From the NCBI GenBank assembly GCA_013396915.1, contig VWZL01004359.1, forward strand, positions 1 to 64,000: a stretch of DNA of 64,000 bases, read 5' to 3'. Of the stretch, positions 13,612 to 27,584 are shown piece after piece. A program made the position numbers and the translations under genes. The notes under the pieces were generated by a model, which had not been told where the DNA came from, made no database searches, and saw nothing but the letters and a program-made list of their open reading frames with translations. Origin of the DNA: Stercorarius parasiticus. Its lineage: Eukaryota > Chordata > Aves > Charadriiformes > Stercorariidae. Every line of letters starts with the position of its first letter. Position 1 is the first letter of the stretch.

Positions 13612-14515
13612 TACAGCCTCCTTTCAGATATTTACATACATCAGTGAGATTCCCCCTGAGCCTTTTCTACAAGCTAAACACTCCCAGCTCTCTCAGCATT
13701 TCCTCATAGGAGAGATGCTCCAGTTTATTAACCACCTTAGCAGACCTTCACTGGACACTCTCCAGTTGCTCTCCATCTCTCTCTTGTACTGGGGAGCCCA
13801 GAACTGGACAGAGTACTCCAGATGTGGCGTTACTGGTGCTGAGTGGAGGGGAGAGATCACCCTGCTCCTAATTCAGCCCAGGATACTGTTAGCCTTCCTT
13901 ACTAGAAGGTACATCACTGGCTCATGGTCAACTTGCTGCCCACAAGGGCCCCCAGGGCTCTTTCTGCAAAGCTGCTTTCCAGCCAGTCAGTTCCCAGCAT
14001 ACGCTCGTGCACAGCATGATTCCTCCCCATGTGCAGGAGTTCGCGCTTCCATTTGTTGAACTGCATGAGGTTCCTGTCAGCCCATTTCTCCTGTGGAGGT
14101 CCCTCCAGATGGCGGCACAACCCTCTGGCGTATCAGCCACTTCTCCCAGTTTAGTGGCATCAGACATGCTGAGGGTATGCTCTGCCCCACCTTCCAGACC
14201 ATTAATAAAGATGTTGAACAGGACTGGACCCAGTATTGACCCCTGGGTCGCACCACTAGTTACCACCTTCAACTACACTCTGGGCCTGGCCATTCAGCCA
14301 GTTTTCTGTCCACCTCCCTGTCTGCTCATCCAGCCCACGTTTCACCAGCTTCTCTGTGAGGATCTTATGGGAGACCATGTCAGAAGTCTAACTGAACTTA
14401 AGGTAGACATTATCTACTGCTCTCCGCTCTTAGAGAGATGGCACTCTTCTAAGCAGATCCTCAAAGAGGCTGAAGTCTCCTCTCCCGAATTCCAGAATTG
14501 TGATCTTGCTATTAC
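13612..14515 (-). mobile_element. CR1 LINE fragment, antisense, RT region
   Basis: Read on the minus strand this is CR1 ORF2. From about 14,515 downward it shows a piece upstream of the RT core, then the block [20 protein letters not shown] near 14,255-14,200, where CR1 normally has SG-PQGS-LGP-LFNIFIN. Next is a degenerate active-site region: MSDATKLG stands where FADDTKLG is expected, so the catalytic aspartate pair is broken. The C-terminal LRELGVFSL segment follows near 13,700. The segment before the RT core is joined with apparent internal loss, several stops and frame changes are present, and the usual CR1 3' UTR is absent below about 13,612. This is an old, dead copy. Confidence 0.9.
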
Positions 14516-17500
14516 ACACTTTTTTACCATTGCAAGTTATTAGGAAATTGTAAACATCAAAGTTACCAGGTTTGTGACCGACTAGACTGCATGCTCTGAA
14601 GCTGGGTGCAATTCAGTTCTAGGTTTGGTTCATGAGTATGTGTTTTACCTTTTGCTTGCCTTGAACTTGGTGTATGCCTCTCCTTTTTCTACTTTACCTC
14701 CCCAAATGCCAAAAGCTGTTTGTGGACGTCAGACATCCTTTCCTGGGCAGTTCATCAGCTGCCTACTGAACCAGTGAGGACACAATTAAGAAAATGATCC
14801 TCCAGGCTGTTAGCAGTATCTAATCCAATAGATGGGAGTGGAACTAACACACACTAAGGGGTTAGCACTTCCTTGGATGCAGTGGAGATGAGTTACTATT
14901 AATATCCCAGTTTGTGCATGAGCCTTTCCCAACATACGCTTATCCAAAAGGCAGTGGCTTGAGTTCAATTTCCTCCTTATTCTGTGGGATTTGATCTGTT
15001 TACCCTTAATAAACTGTTGCACTGTCAGCATGCCAGTAGATTGTTCTCTCCACAGGACGAGCAGCTCTTTGGAGAGGTAGCACGAGGTGAAACTTCCAGT
15101 GAAACTGTGCTAAGTGACAGATGAACAGGAACAGAGCGGAAAAAGCGAACATGTAGAAGGAATGTCTACATCTTTTTATTTTTTTGTTGTTGTTGTTTTA
15201 ATTGAAACATGAGTAAGAAAATACTCCCTGTGTGTAAAAAGGTTTTTTAAGTATTCAGACAGATTTCCAATTAAGGGAATCCCTATGCACATTTTTGTCT
15301 ATTTTCCCTTTTTGTGAATATTAGCAGGGAAACCTTTAAATCTATTTCTTGAAATGCTTTTCTCTAGTGTTGAATTTATGTGTAAACTTAGAGGAAAAAG
15401 GTCTAAAACATGTGAACATCTAATTTTTGCAATGAAATGCCTTGCTGTCTCCTGATGGCATGCCAACCTTTTCCTTCATTTCCTTTCCCATACCTACTTG
15501 CTGCTTTAGCCCATGATACTTCATATGCTCTGCTTTTCATTATCAGCTTTTTGTAGGAACAAAATTCCATGCAGCTCCTCTCTGCGCACATGGGCTGGCC
15601 TTCCACATAGTGCCAACCTGCATGTAACAGACCTTGCAAAAAACAAATGAAAGATGTGCTCACACAGTGAATACCAACCCTTCTCATTCCAAGCCTTCAT
15701 CAAGGCCAAGTGCACTTAGAGGTTACAGTACCAGATATATACCAGTTCTGCAGGTTTTATAAGTTTCCTTCGTTTGATTCAAATCAGCAGTGGCACACAA
15801 CATTTCTGCAAAGTGTACAGTCTGGTTTTGTTTATACTGCTGACATCCCATTATTTCCTTTTACTACCAAATGTTTTGTTTGTTTGCTTTAAAAAACAAA
15901 CAGCCCTGGGCTGTTTCTTCTTAACTTGAAATAAAGTCTTCAGCTACTCTTCATACTGGATTTTTCTCCTCATTAAAACTGTTAGTTACAGAAACTAAAA
16001 TGACCAGATTAATATTTAAAACTATACCTTCAGTTGTATAAACTCTACTAGCTAAAGCAATGCAAGACACTCTAGTCTTCTCTTTCTAAATTACGGAGTA
16101 GACTGCAGCTAATTCACATTAGAAGAGCCATAAAATGTGAGCAACGAGGAGTCTAAATGCCCCCTTCTCCCAGTAGGGTACACCCAGCTTTTGAGCAGAA
16201 GAGGCAGAGCTTGCCACATCAAAGCCATGACACTTGTTAGTACTTGTTAAAGCAGCTCAACCTGAACTGAGTACCTGAAGATACAGACCAGGCATGCAGG
16301 GCTAATCCACAGAGGGAGTAATTGGGGACTTGTTATTAAAATACAATACCTCGTCCATATTAATTCTCCAGACAGAAACACACACCGCAAGCAACTGTGT
16401 GACTGCAGAACCACGCCACACAAGGACAGAAAATTCCCACAGACCACTACAGTAGGAGAGCAATTTTGTTCTATTTATACATTCATACAAATTCTTAATC
16501 TTAAGACAGTTGTTGTATTCAAGAGTTATACTTCACAAGCCACTTAAAAGATTTCCTCTCTGCCCTCCAATCACCAAGGAATCAAATCAGAGAGCAAGCC
16601 AGCATCTTTTGCATGTGTCTCTGCTTAGAGAGCCAGTGTGTGGAAGAGATGACAACACTGCCAGGCCCAAGGGCAGTCAGACTCTGAATCCCCATCCATT
16701 ATTGCACTGGCCAGAATCAAGTCTTTCCATCATTATCAGAAGGGTGAAAGCATGTAGTCCATCAGAAGATTAGAGAGATGCTGTTTAATGTTTATCTTCT
16801 GACTGCAATATGAGTGTATATCTGTTGTCTCAGTTTATCAGAAAGCAGTAATTTTTCCTTTGTTCTTTCATCCCTTTTTCTTTCTTTCTGCACTCTATAA
16901 GTAGGACACATTTATCACTTTCCGATTAACTACAGTTATAATTTGTAAACTAACGGAAAGCTTAATGAATCATCAAACATTAGTCAAGTAAGATACATTA
17001 TTATATTTCTATTCCTTGATGCTTCCTGTAGTTTTCATTTTCTCTGCTTCTAAAACACATTTTCTTTCTTTCAGTTACCTCTGTTTTCCTATTGTTTTTC
17101 TTTCCTCTTATTTCTTTATTGTTGTTATGGCAAGGCAAATGGAGAAAGAAAGAAATTAGGCCCATTAAAAAGAAAAGCAGAAAGCTCCTTCTTCACCATA
17201 ACTCATAAACAATCATTTTCCTTTCATTTATTTTTTAAAATTTTTTCCAGTACTCAAAGCTAACGGTAAATCCCAGCGCCACTGAAAGTTACGGTCAGTT
17301 CCCTTCATTCATGAATGCTTATCTTAAGTATAGGCTTTGTTCAGGGAATGCAAGCAGGGAAAAAAGTAAAATAGTAAAACTCATTCTGTTTTTCTGTCTT
17401 TCGTATTTATCAGTGGCATGATATTTTAGTTCTCTGAAATTATTTCTTCTTGTTTATATATAGTGGAAGACCATGCTAAAACAATCATTCTTTTGGCCAA

Positions 17501-18140
17501 AGTGTTAGAAGCTGTATTAAAGGAGAGCAGTATGATAACAGCAGATTGGGAGTCAGGATACGCACATGTTCCTGAAAAACTAGTGTAACAAGCAAAGAGG
17601 ACTCAGCTAAGGTCTTTGTTAAGAGGATGTGGCCTGGATTACTCTACCAGTGCTAACAGGTTTGGGGGGGAAACAATGACACAGAGATGCTACAGGTTCA
17701 TTAAATTACTTGAAAAATCTGCTCCCAGTTTGTTGGCTGATCTGTACTTATTTGTGCACCCCAAAGTAGCTAAAAATGACCAATTTTATGTATTTTGAAT
17801 GTGAAGCCTTTAACACACAAACAAGCCACGGTCACCATCCCTGGACAAGTTCTGAATCTGCAGCAATTCTGAGGTAGCCTTTGTGTTTCACTGAACATAG
17901 CTCCCACTAAACACGGGAACAGCAGCAAAATTCTTTCTGTGCAGTCCTGACCAGGATTACAACTTTAAATTCTTCCTGATTAGTTCCATGACGTACATTG
18001 GAATCTATCACCTTCCACAGATATAATTTATATCTTTATTGTGTAAATTTTACATAACCTCAATCTGGACTGAGCATTACCAAAGAATTTCTTTCCACAG
18101 AAAAAGTGAACTCTTCTAAAAACAGGATGTTTCCTCAGTT
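14516..18140. other. Gene-free AT-rich region
   Basis: No recognisable gene, RNA gene or nameable repeat. It contains T-rich stretches (for example 15,170-15,200) and pyrimidine-rich patches near 16,860-17,110. Reading frames are all under 100 residues and resemble nothing known to me. Confidence 0.5.
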
Positions 18141-18141
18141 C

Positions 18142-18182
18142 AAAAAAAAAAAAAAACCAAAAAACAAAAAACCAAAAAAAAA
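18142..18182 (+). repeat. A-rich low-complexity tract
   Basis: About 40 bases of A runs broken only by CC or C. It could be the remnant poly(A) tail of a decayed retroposon, but no body of such an element is recognisable upstream. Confidence 0.85.
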
Positions 18183-21100
18183 TATCCCACAGTTAAAAGC
18201 AATTTATGTGCCTGATTTAGTTACATCGTAAAGGATTCACCTGTGGCATCTCTTGGTTTTAATTAAAAGTTCGTAATATTTTCTGGCGATAAATACAGTG
18301 GCTATATTAACTGGGTCATGATGCATTTTTAAAGAAGAAATGAGACTAATATACTGTGGTGCAGAGTGCTGCGCTATAATGGTACTTAATAAAGGCATGA
18401 TAGAATTAGTGATCCATTTATCAAAACCATTTCTAGTACACTCCTAAATAAATTAAAAGATTCAATGATTAGTTATCTAGATTTATGCAGGGAAGTATAG
18501 TTTCCGCATTTCCTGTTAGCTGCATTGTGTGACCCACTAGAATTAATAAAATAGATTACTTATTAAAGTGAAGTATCAGTATGATTTCATTAGGGGCAAA
18601 AAAAAAAAAAGGGTTCATTTATTTTCTGTTCAGATTTTGATTTGTAGTCATCTACTCAGTGCCCAGGAAGATAATGGTACTGGAGTGCTATATGAAAGCT
18701 AATAGCCGGGCTTAATAGGGGAACCCAAAGCACAGTGACAGAAAAAAGTAAGGCGATTTATTCCCATTAACTTACTGAATGAAAGCAAGGATCACACTGT
18801 TATAAACCATCTTAGCTTACAAATACTCTGGATATATAGCAATATCTGGAAAGTAGAATGATGGCTTGGAGAGATGTAGCTTTGGGTATGTATTGGCCCT
18901 CATTACTGAGCACTTCTTAAAAAGCTCTCTGAGCACAAAACAATATCGTATTATTCCTCAGATCTATTTCAAATGCCACCACAGTGACAGAAGCTCTTGG
19001 CGTGCTTCATTAGCTTGGCTACTACCAGTAATAGCCCTAATGTTCCTGCCTCGGCTTTATGGACTGCTCTTGAGAAAAGTCTACACGCTTCTTAAAGCAG
19101 GTAAAACACTTTGCTTATGCATAAACAAAGTGCCCTTAGTTTTTCCCTTTTATAGGGGTGCTGACATTATATTACCCCTTCTATTCAAACACCCCTTTAC
19201 AACACAAAACGTTGTACACAAAACATACCAAACTAGTACTGCTGGCAGAAGATAGTTGGATAAGGCTTCACATGGAGACAGAGGAGCTGAAGAAAGAATT
19301 TAAAAGCTGCACATAACCTATGATGTACATCAAATGTCATAATGTCCAGGTGCATACCCATGAGCAATGGGCAAAATAGTTTCTTTAGTAGTTTCTTTTT
19401 CCCCTTGGATCTTTTTCTACTTTTGTTTTAGTTTACTATATAATATATAACTAATATTATATTAGTTTACTATATAACTATATAACTAATAAACTAGTTT
19501 CCAGGCCAAGCTTAGGTATGTTAACTTATTTTCTTGCACGTTTCTCTCTGCATTCTATTATAAAGCCCCTGCAAAACTTTGCCTCAAAAGAAATTTATGT
19601 CAGGACAATAATGTTACTGTTCGTTTCCCTTCAGCTGCACGAACAAAGAAATACCAAAGCAACTTCAGAGAAATACATAGACTGGTGCAAAGGGAGGGGA
19701 GGAAAGACATTATGACACAGTGCTAGTTAGCTCCAGCAATCCCTTTCTAAGCACACTGCTCAACTAAAGCTGCTCTAAGAAAAGCATTCACCTTGAGCTC
19801 CCTTCATGTCTGGGCTCAGAAATACATGGCACCATAAATACTTCTGGTTCCACCCCAGAGCCGCAGCCTGGGCTGGCAGCAATAAAGTAAGTAAGTGCCC
19901 AGATGAGACCAACTTTTTGTGAAAAAAACACTGGAGGTCTATCAACTCTGAAGCAAAACAAAACAGTAGTTTTTGCAGTAGAAGATGAAAACAAATAGAT
20001 AAAGCCTCTGGAGATTCACCTAAACTTCCACTGAAAGGCCTCCTGTCTCCTTGAATCCCTCTTACACTTATTAAAGACCCTTTTTATAACTTACAAATAT
20101 TTATTTTTTACATAGGTCTTATACCCGTGACAATATTTTTTTTTTTTTTTTAAGTAGACTATTAAAAACAGTGCAATGTGATGAATTCTACAAACACCAC
20201 AGCCGCATAAGAACACTTCAACAATTTCTGGAGCTGTTCTTTACGCTTTTCAAGAGTATAATGCATTTATCAGTGTACTTTTTTCCTCACATGTACAATT
20301 CCAGTTGTTTCCCACAGATTCTCCTGGGTGGCCTAATTTCTCTTCTTTTCTTCATAAAGCAGAAAAATAAAATCACTCTGGTATCAGTCTGATTAACGAT
20401 GAGAACAATTTCCAGATATAGTCAGGACACACTGGATGCTACCTATTCCTTCTTCAATTATCCTAAAGTGAACTTAATTATTTTACTGGAAAGAGTCCTA
20501 AATTACCTTGAGAAGTAGATTTATATGCGTCTGTAGCACAAGGCTGTGAAAAGTTTTCTACCCAGCAGTTACATCGCACATTTCAAGAAACGATGTAAGA
20601 ACCAGTAAGGATGTTAAAGAAAACCTGACAGATTTTTAGTATCATCTTCAGTCATACTAAACAGAACTCACATAGTTCAGATTATGAACCATATATGTTA
20701 TCTTAGCATCCCTCAGCTTTCATCCCTAAAAAGCTTATGAGGAACAGCTAAAAGGAGCTTGTTATTGACATCAGGAGAATATTACCAAAGACAGTACTTC
20801 TAAAAGAAATATGAAAAACGCTTGCCAAAACCAAGTCTTAAAGTGATTCATATTACCCCTAAGACTGCTTCAAAAACAAAGGGAAAAAATCTCTCCCTTC
20901 AAAAATTCCAAAATAACCTTAATCATGAGAATAGCTAAAACTCATGCTTTGCTTTGAAGTAATTTAATCCTGTTGAAACGAGATTTGGCATTTTTATCAG
21001 CTTTTGTTTCAGTATTCTTTCATACATCTTCTATAAAGTATATGCAAACTGCAAACGCAAGTATTTACCAACTACATAAGTACGCCCTGTGTAGTGGAGG

Positions 21101-24100
21101 TGCAGTTTATGCCAGCCTGCCACTGAGGTTCCTTGAGATGCTTTTTGAACAAACATCATCCTTAAGAAGCACTAATGATTAAACATTTCAAACATCACAC
21201 CTACGGGAGCACCAGTTTGGTTTTTTCCTCTCCCCTTTGAACATTTCTAAGGCGTAAGTGTGTGATGACACAAACACATTTATTCCTGTGTCACGAATAG
21301 CATAACGGAAAATTAGAAGACTGATATTTTGTTCTGGCTGCCAGCCTTCCTCTTATTGCGTGGGAGTGTAAATATGCTGTATCCATCTCAAAGAACTCCA
21401 GCCGAAGAGATGTAGCCGTTATTTCTTTTCAAGTAGCTTCTTCACATTTGAGATGGGTTGTTAAGCTACTGTAAAAGTCTAATCAGAAAACAAGTACCGG
21501 GTTGCAAACCAAACATTACAACACAGCACACAGGACTGCTAAATCTCAGGCTTTATTTTTTGAAAGCGTGGCCAGCTCCATGCTATAACTTGTATTTCGA
21601 AAAGGGCAGGGCTGGTGCATGTCACAAGATGTGGAGAAAAAAAACAACCAACCAACCAAAAACCAAAAAAGCAAATAACAAAACCAAACCATGACAATCT
21701 CATATCCCCAAACCTTCCAAAACCAGACCTTACTTTAAGAAGTAGCTACTAGATAATAATGAAGATTATCCAAACTGGCAAGTTTTCTCTTGTGACTTTC
21801 CAGCATAAACTGCAGAGGTGCTCAAAAACACATACATAATCTTTCTTCCATCTGAACATAAAAAAGGTTAGATAGGTCTCAACTAAAAGCAGAGAAAAAC
21901 AAACAAAAACTGAAACAAGGAAAATAAGAAAATCACAATTTAAGTGGTTTAGGCCCTGCACTTATCCCACTTCTGAAACTACAGAGTAAGTGTTTGGTCT
22001 GAATTCAGAGTGCTTCTTTTTAACAAGTCCTGTTGCAGCTACGGCATCTTTTTTCACAAGTGATCATATTCAGAGATTGTATATATATATATTAAAAAAA
22101 TCTTCCTCACAAAAATTGTTGGCTTTGTTAGAAAGGTATCTTGGCTTTAACCTTAATTCTTAGTGTGGACATATTTCACTCTTTCACTGAAAATATCCGC
22201 GAGCTTTTTGAACAAAATCCAGTATAAAACCAGAACTAGAATTGTTCTGTTAAGTCCTGTCAGATTTGAATGTGAACAGTTTTGGAAGATACTGGGTTGT
22301 GTCAAGTCACATTTTAAAAATATTTTTCAAATCAAAACACCTACCCATTTACAAACATATTCAATGTTTTCTGTATTACAAGGACAAGGATCTCCTGCCC
22401 TTTCACCTGTCAGATATAAGAACTGGAAGCATACAGAATCATTTACAAGAAAGCTAACCTGATTACCCTAGATCACATACCTTTAAGGCCTGGTTTATGG
22501 AAAATAAAAATCCTAGCACGAGAAGATCAGTCACACTAACATTCACCAGGAAAAGAAAGCTGCATTCAGTCTTGGAATAATATTCTCTCCGCTTTTCAGA
22601 TAAATTAAACCAAACTAAGGTTTCGATTCTTGCAAGTGAAGCAATTTCAGTACATTTGCTGCTTTGACATTGATCCACCACTCAAACCACAAATGTAGAT
22701 CTTAATAGCAATTAGTTACTTTGAAGCTCATTAAGATATCAGATATGTATCGTATTCCCACAGTAGTTTCCTTCTGCAACATCTACTAATTTTAATGAAA
22801 ACTTGTTTTGCAAGATACAGAACTGTAGATGAAGCAGTTCTCTACTCCAGTTCAGAAAACGTCTGCCTCTGGTTTTCAAACCATGAGACACAACAGTCAA
22901 ACTAGTGACCAATTATCAAAACATGTTCATCTGCTTGAGGCTCCTCCATCTAGGGGAAAATTCCACTGGATTTAGTTTTACCATCAATTACGTCTGTGCA
23001 ATCCTGACTATCGCACTAAAAAGTATGCAAAATTATTTGGTATTAGGAAGACCACAAATTACTAACAGCAGCCAAAGGCTAATCTAGAGAACTATTCCTT
23101 CTCAAGTAAAGGTATTGAAAGGATCAGAAGACAACTAATCTTAGCGCCGAATGCTACAGTATGCAGAGATTCACTGACCGGCTTTGGTATAAAAGAACAA
23201 TCTTTTTGTTCAGAAAATGAGAGGTGTAGTTTGACACTACACTCAGTTTATAGTTCTCTTCGTCCCTTCATAAACCTGCAAATTTTTTTTTTTAATTAAA
23301 GCAGTATAATCCAGGAATCCAAAGATATTTAGGCATTAATGATACAGAGTGACTCTTAAAAACTAGCATCAACTAGAAGTCACTGTAGCTCTACCTTATT
23401 CATGCTAAGGCTGAATTCTGGGAAGTGTCAGGAATCTGTTCTTTGCCATCTAACCCAAGACCCTAAGTCCTTAATAGGATCGGGCATAAAAACATACTAG
23501 GATTATTCCCAAAGCCCACACATGTTTAAATATAGAAACAATGCACAAGTTTGAGTTGGGGGAAAACAAGTAGAAAGAGCTTTCAATCATGGCACTGTCT
23601 AGATAGGGACTTGGAGCTGGTAGCCAAGTGTTTCCTGTGCAATTCCCCTCTTTATCAAGGAAATAGGATTCTTACATCTATTACTTTATAAACAAAGAGT
23701 AGTAATTATGAAATCCTACCAATGTTGCCTTCTAAGATCTTAACTCACCTACACTGACTCAAGTCAAAAAGATATTAAAATCCTCTCATGTTTACAGTTC
23801 TAATATTTGTGGGCAAGATACAGACCTCTATCTATGAGTGAGCATTGCTGTCAAAACTTCAGAGCCTAATGTTAGTGTCTCATCTTCAGTTGAAAAGTTA
23901 GATTTAAAGCTACGTTTACATCTCATTTGAGTAGTCAAACTATTTAGATTTAATTCTTAGCCATTTGGAGTGCAAGGAAACAAATTAAAACCTACCGGTC
24001 ATAAGATTATGCTAATTTATAATACTTTCAATAGAAATTACTGCTACAGATAGCTAACACCACCACAGCTACCCTCAAACTATTTGGTCCTATTAGTTTG

Positions 24101-24679
24101 ACACATCAGTCCCAACAGAATATTAGCAAACCAAAGGCTGAACAGATGCAAAATAAAATAAAATAAAAAATAAGGAAAAAAAATAAGAATCCTTAAGACC
24201 TATTTTCAAAATAAAACAGCCATAGCTAAAGTTTTTCTGTCTTCCTAGAAGAGCAGCACATCTAGAACAATTAGTATTGACACACTATTCTACACATCAA
24301 AAGGAAGCCTTGAGCAAGGGTATCCCAACAGCATTTTCCAAATGCTAAGCAACGTAATCCAGTTACAGTTACATGATGGCCCCTGGATTTCTCTTAAAAA
24401 CACAGGGATTGTCGAGACATGCTTTGAAGCTTAATTTGCATATAATGACATCTTCCAAGAGCCTACTTTACCTTATGCGACTGACAGGAGCAATTTCAAA
24501 CTCACTCTTAAGTTGTCACAATCTTTGTGAAATTTAGAGCCAGATGTAAATTTTAAAGGTGGATATTTTCGTCCCCCTAAAGTCTAAATCTGACTTTAAA
24601 ACCAGGAAACGCATCTTCCCACGTTTCTACTTCTGCTAGCACTTAGGTTGGAGCAGTGAATCGGTAGGATAGACAACTA
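18183..24679. other. Gene-free AT-rich region with simple repeats
   Basis: No recognisable gene. Low-complexity tracts include 12 A near 18,600, an AT-rich tract with repeated taactaat/tatataact units at 19,435-19,500, 17 T at 20,135-20,151, an A/C-rich tract with ccaaccaaccaa at 21,637-21,690, (TA)n at 22,079-22,093, and an A-rich tract with aaaat units at 24,148-24,186. The part at about 18,190-18,740 has dense TTAATTAA and ATTA-type motifs and is singled out as a possible regulatory element in the findings. Confidence 0.5.
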
Positions 24680-24707
24680 TGTGTGTGCACATGTGTGTGT
24701 GTGTGTT
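24680..24707 (+). repeat. (GT)n microsatellite
   Basis: An alternating purine-pyrimidine tract with GTGTGTG, GCACAT and then (GT)8 or so. It is a typical dinucleotide repeat. Confidence 0.9.
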
Positions 24708-27518
24708 GAAGGGTAAGCAAGAAGGACAGGGTCTCTACCTCAAGCATAAAACTTAAACGCCATCTCTTTCATACAGGTAAAACTTGTCTCAATATGAATG
24801 CTTTCATATGGTCAACAGGTTGTATTACAATGATTTAGCAGACTAAAGAGGACAGAAAAATTACTTAATATTGCAGGAGAAAAAAAAAGTAATACCAAAT
24901 GCAGTCAAAAAATGCAGGATAATTACAGGGTAATCTCTAGGCAGGTGAAATATAAATAATCGTGCTGATATAGCACCCTGGCTGTTTGTTAGAGAAAGTG
25001 ATAGAAATTACTGGCCAGGACTTTAGTTTTTACAACTCATCTGCAAGATGTGACCTAGACAAGCACTGTACCTATTGACTGCAATATGAGCTCAAGAGTG
25101 GCTCAGACCTGGGCGGGGGGGGAAGCACCATGGACTTGAATCATCTTCCAACTCCTACATTCACAATGAAGCACTCTCTGGCTTAAGGAAAACCTAAAGA
25201 GAAACAGTGGTCTAGTAAATCAAAGCAGCACAGCATTGCCTTGGTGACTGTCTATGGAGACTTTAGGGAGCTTGTCTACTAAGCTGCTAGTTTATGCTAA
25301 AGGCCACCCACTATACCACTAACTGCACTTCATTTAATAACAACTGATCTTCTCTGCAAGAAGTGTTATCAGGAAAGCCTCTTCTGAATAGAGCAATAAC
25401 TGATATTAAGGACCATATAGTACCTCCTTCTTAGTTTCACTTTTCCCTTACACAATTTCAGTTTAGAGGAATATTAAAACATGCAGATGTACAAGAAACT
25501 CTGACCTGGCACTGTCTATAGAGTATGCTCAGAGAAGCACACAGAATTGGTGTAAAACAAAAGGAAAGGACATTAAATAGGATTTTTTTCAAGTCAAGAA
25601 AATACCTTTGTGGTTCTCCTTGATTTAATATTTCAGTGACATGGGCTGCTGTTGCTCTGTAAGGTGAGCTGCAATAACTGATTTTCTACGTTTAAGCCCT
25701 ACTTGATTTGCCTTTCCTTCCAAATTACTCCTTAACAGTTCTGACAGCTCTCAGTTCAAAGCAGAAGAGAACATAGAGATAGCTCTTTTATTTCCATTTC
25801 ATCCTTTAAGATGCAACTCCAGTTTGAAAAGAATATCATGCAAAAGGAAAAGAAATAACCCTGAGAAAAGGTTTCCATGGCAAAGCAACATACTCTCTAA
25901 GCAGTTCCATAATAGCAGGTGATCACTGTATTTTGCATATATTTGTTTCTGTCTACAAATGTTCTATGAAATAGCACATGACTTAGGGCAAGGCAGTTCT
26001 ACCCAGCTTCAAAAATATGGGAAAAATAAGCACGGGTAGAAGTTTCTCCGTCCCGTTCTGTGTCCAACAACGGACTAAGAATCGGGCCTTCCGAGTTTCA
26101 GCTTGCATGCATCACTTTTTAACCCAAAGAAACCTTGGGAAGCTAGATTCTGAGTGCTGTGGAAAAACATGGTATGCAAGAGCCAAAAAAGCACACTGGA
26201 AACAGCAAACATAATTACTAAAGGAAATAGTTGTGTAATCACAGAGCAATTTGTTGGCAATCAGCTTGGAACTGGAAAAGCAAACACCTCCTCCAGGGTA
26301 GGAGTCTTAGAGGTGTTATGGACCAGGAAATGCACAAAGAAAGAAGTCAGAAGATGCTGATCATTTACCAGCCTGCAAAGCATGCAGAGATTCAAAATAT
26401 ATATCATCCATTGCAAGACAAAATTTAGCAGGCCTTTCAGAAGTGTTTTTACAAAGCTCTGCTCTAATGCAGCTGGTAGCATTAGTCGTTGAAAGAAAGA
26501 TGCAAGGTGAGTACTAGCCCACAGTAACACTTCTTCATCTTGAGCAGCTCTGCTGGCTTTAGGAAGGAGGGGCACTTACAATCAGTCAGTATAGACAAAT
26601 TATTAAATACATTATACAGAAATGTTAGCTAAGTTTACTAACTTGCAATCGTAAATTCATACCCATAATAGTTGCTTCTTATTCTGCATACTGACGTTAG
26701 AAAGAAGTTCACATAAGAAAAATAGGATAACATGGGGGGAAAAATGGAAGAATGACTACATTATCAATCAATATGCATGCGGAAATAAAAGCATGATCAT
26801 ATTCTTCTAACATCACATCTATGCAAAGCCATACAGTCCTCATTCCAGATGGCTTCTTCATGCATATGAAACCAGACAGAGTTCCCTCGGTAGGTATCAC
26901 ATCATTGCCCTGAAGTCAACTGTTTTGTACCTGTTAGCTGACGATTTAAACATAGTGCCTCCTTGAATCCATATGCAAGAAGTATATTTACACTCTGAAG
27001 CACAGACAGTGCAGAAAGTTAGCACGCAAAGTGTATTTACTTTATTTATTGCCCAGTGCTTTTTTTTTTTGCCTGAAAGAGTCAAGGCATTCCCATCATC
27101 TGATAGAGCTCTGCCCCATGGCATCATCCCACTACGTCTTTACATCCTATTCACCCACACACCAAGGTATATGATGTTATACCTTTCCCTCCATTATATC
27201 TGATAGCAGAAACAGAACTTCACTACACCACCTGTACTAAATTTGGGAAGCACATTCAAGTGGGTACTAGAAGAACGGCTCCTCAACACATACAAGTAAA
27301 ACAGCTTCAGAACTTTATTTCCCTTAGACTACTAAGCTCCAGCATCTCACGAAGCAAGTCTCAGAGGCTTTGTAGGCAATGTTCTACAGGAAATACAGTC
27401 AGTGTTCCTTCCTACTGAAAACATCTTAGAATAGTATGCAACGCATCATAAATAAGTGAGCTCTCAGGTCCATGTAGTTAACTACATGTTTATTTCTGAC
27501 TGTATCATTCAGAAATAA
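24708..27518. other. Gene-free AT-rich region
   Basis: No recognisable gene or nameable repeat. Overlapping short frames near 26,000-26,580 on both strands look like chance openings and carry no motif I recognise. Confidence 0.5.
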
Positions 27519-27584
27519 TGTGTGCGCGCGTGTGTGTATATTTCTCTCTCTCTCACATATATTGTACACATACACACACATCCG
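27519..27584 (+). repeat. Compound (TG)n(CG)n / (TC)n / (CA)n microsatellite
   Basis: In order, the tract holds tgtgtgcgcgcgtgtgtgtata, a (TC)n block, and a (CA)-rich block ending tacacacacat. The first 22 bases alternate purine and pyrimidine strictly, the composition known to favour left-handed DNA. Confidence 0.9.
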
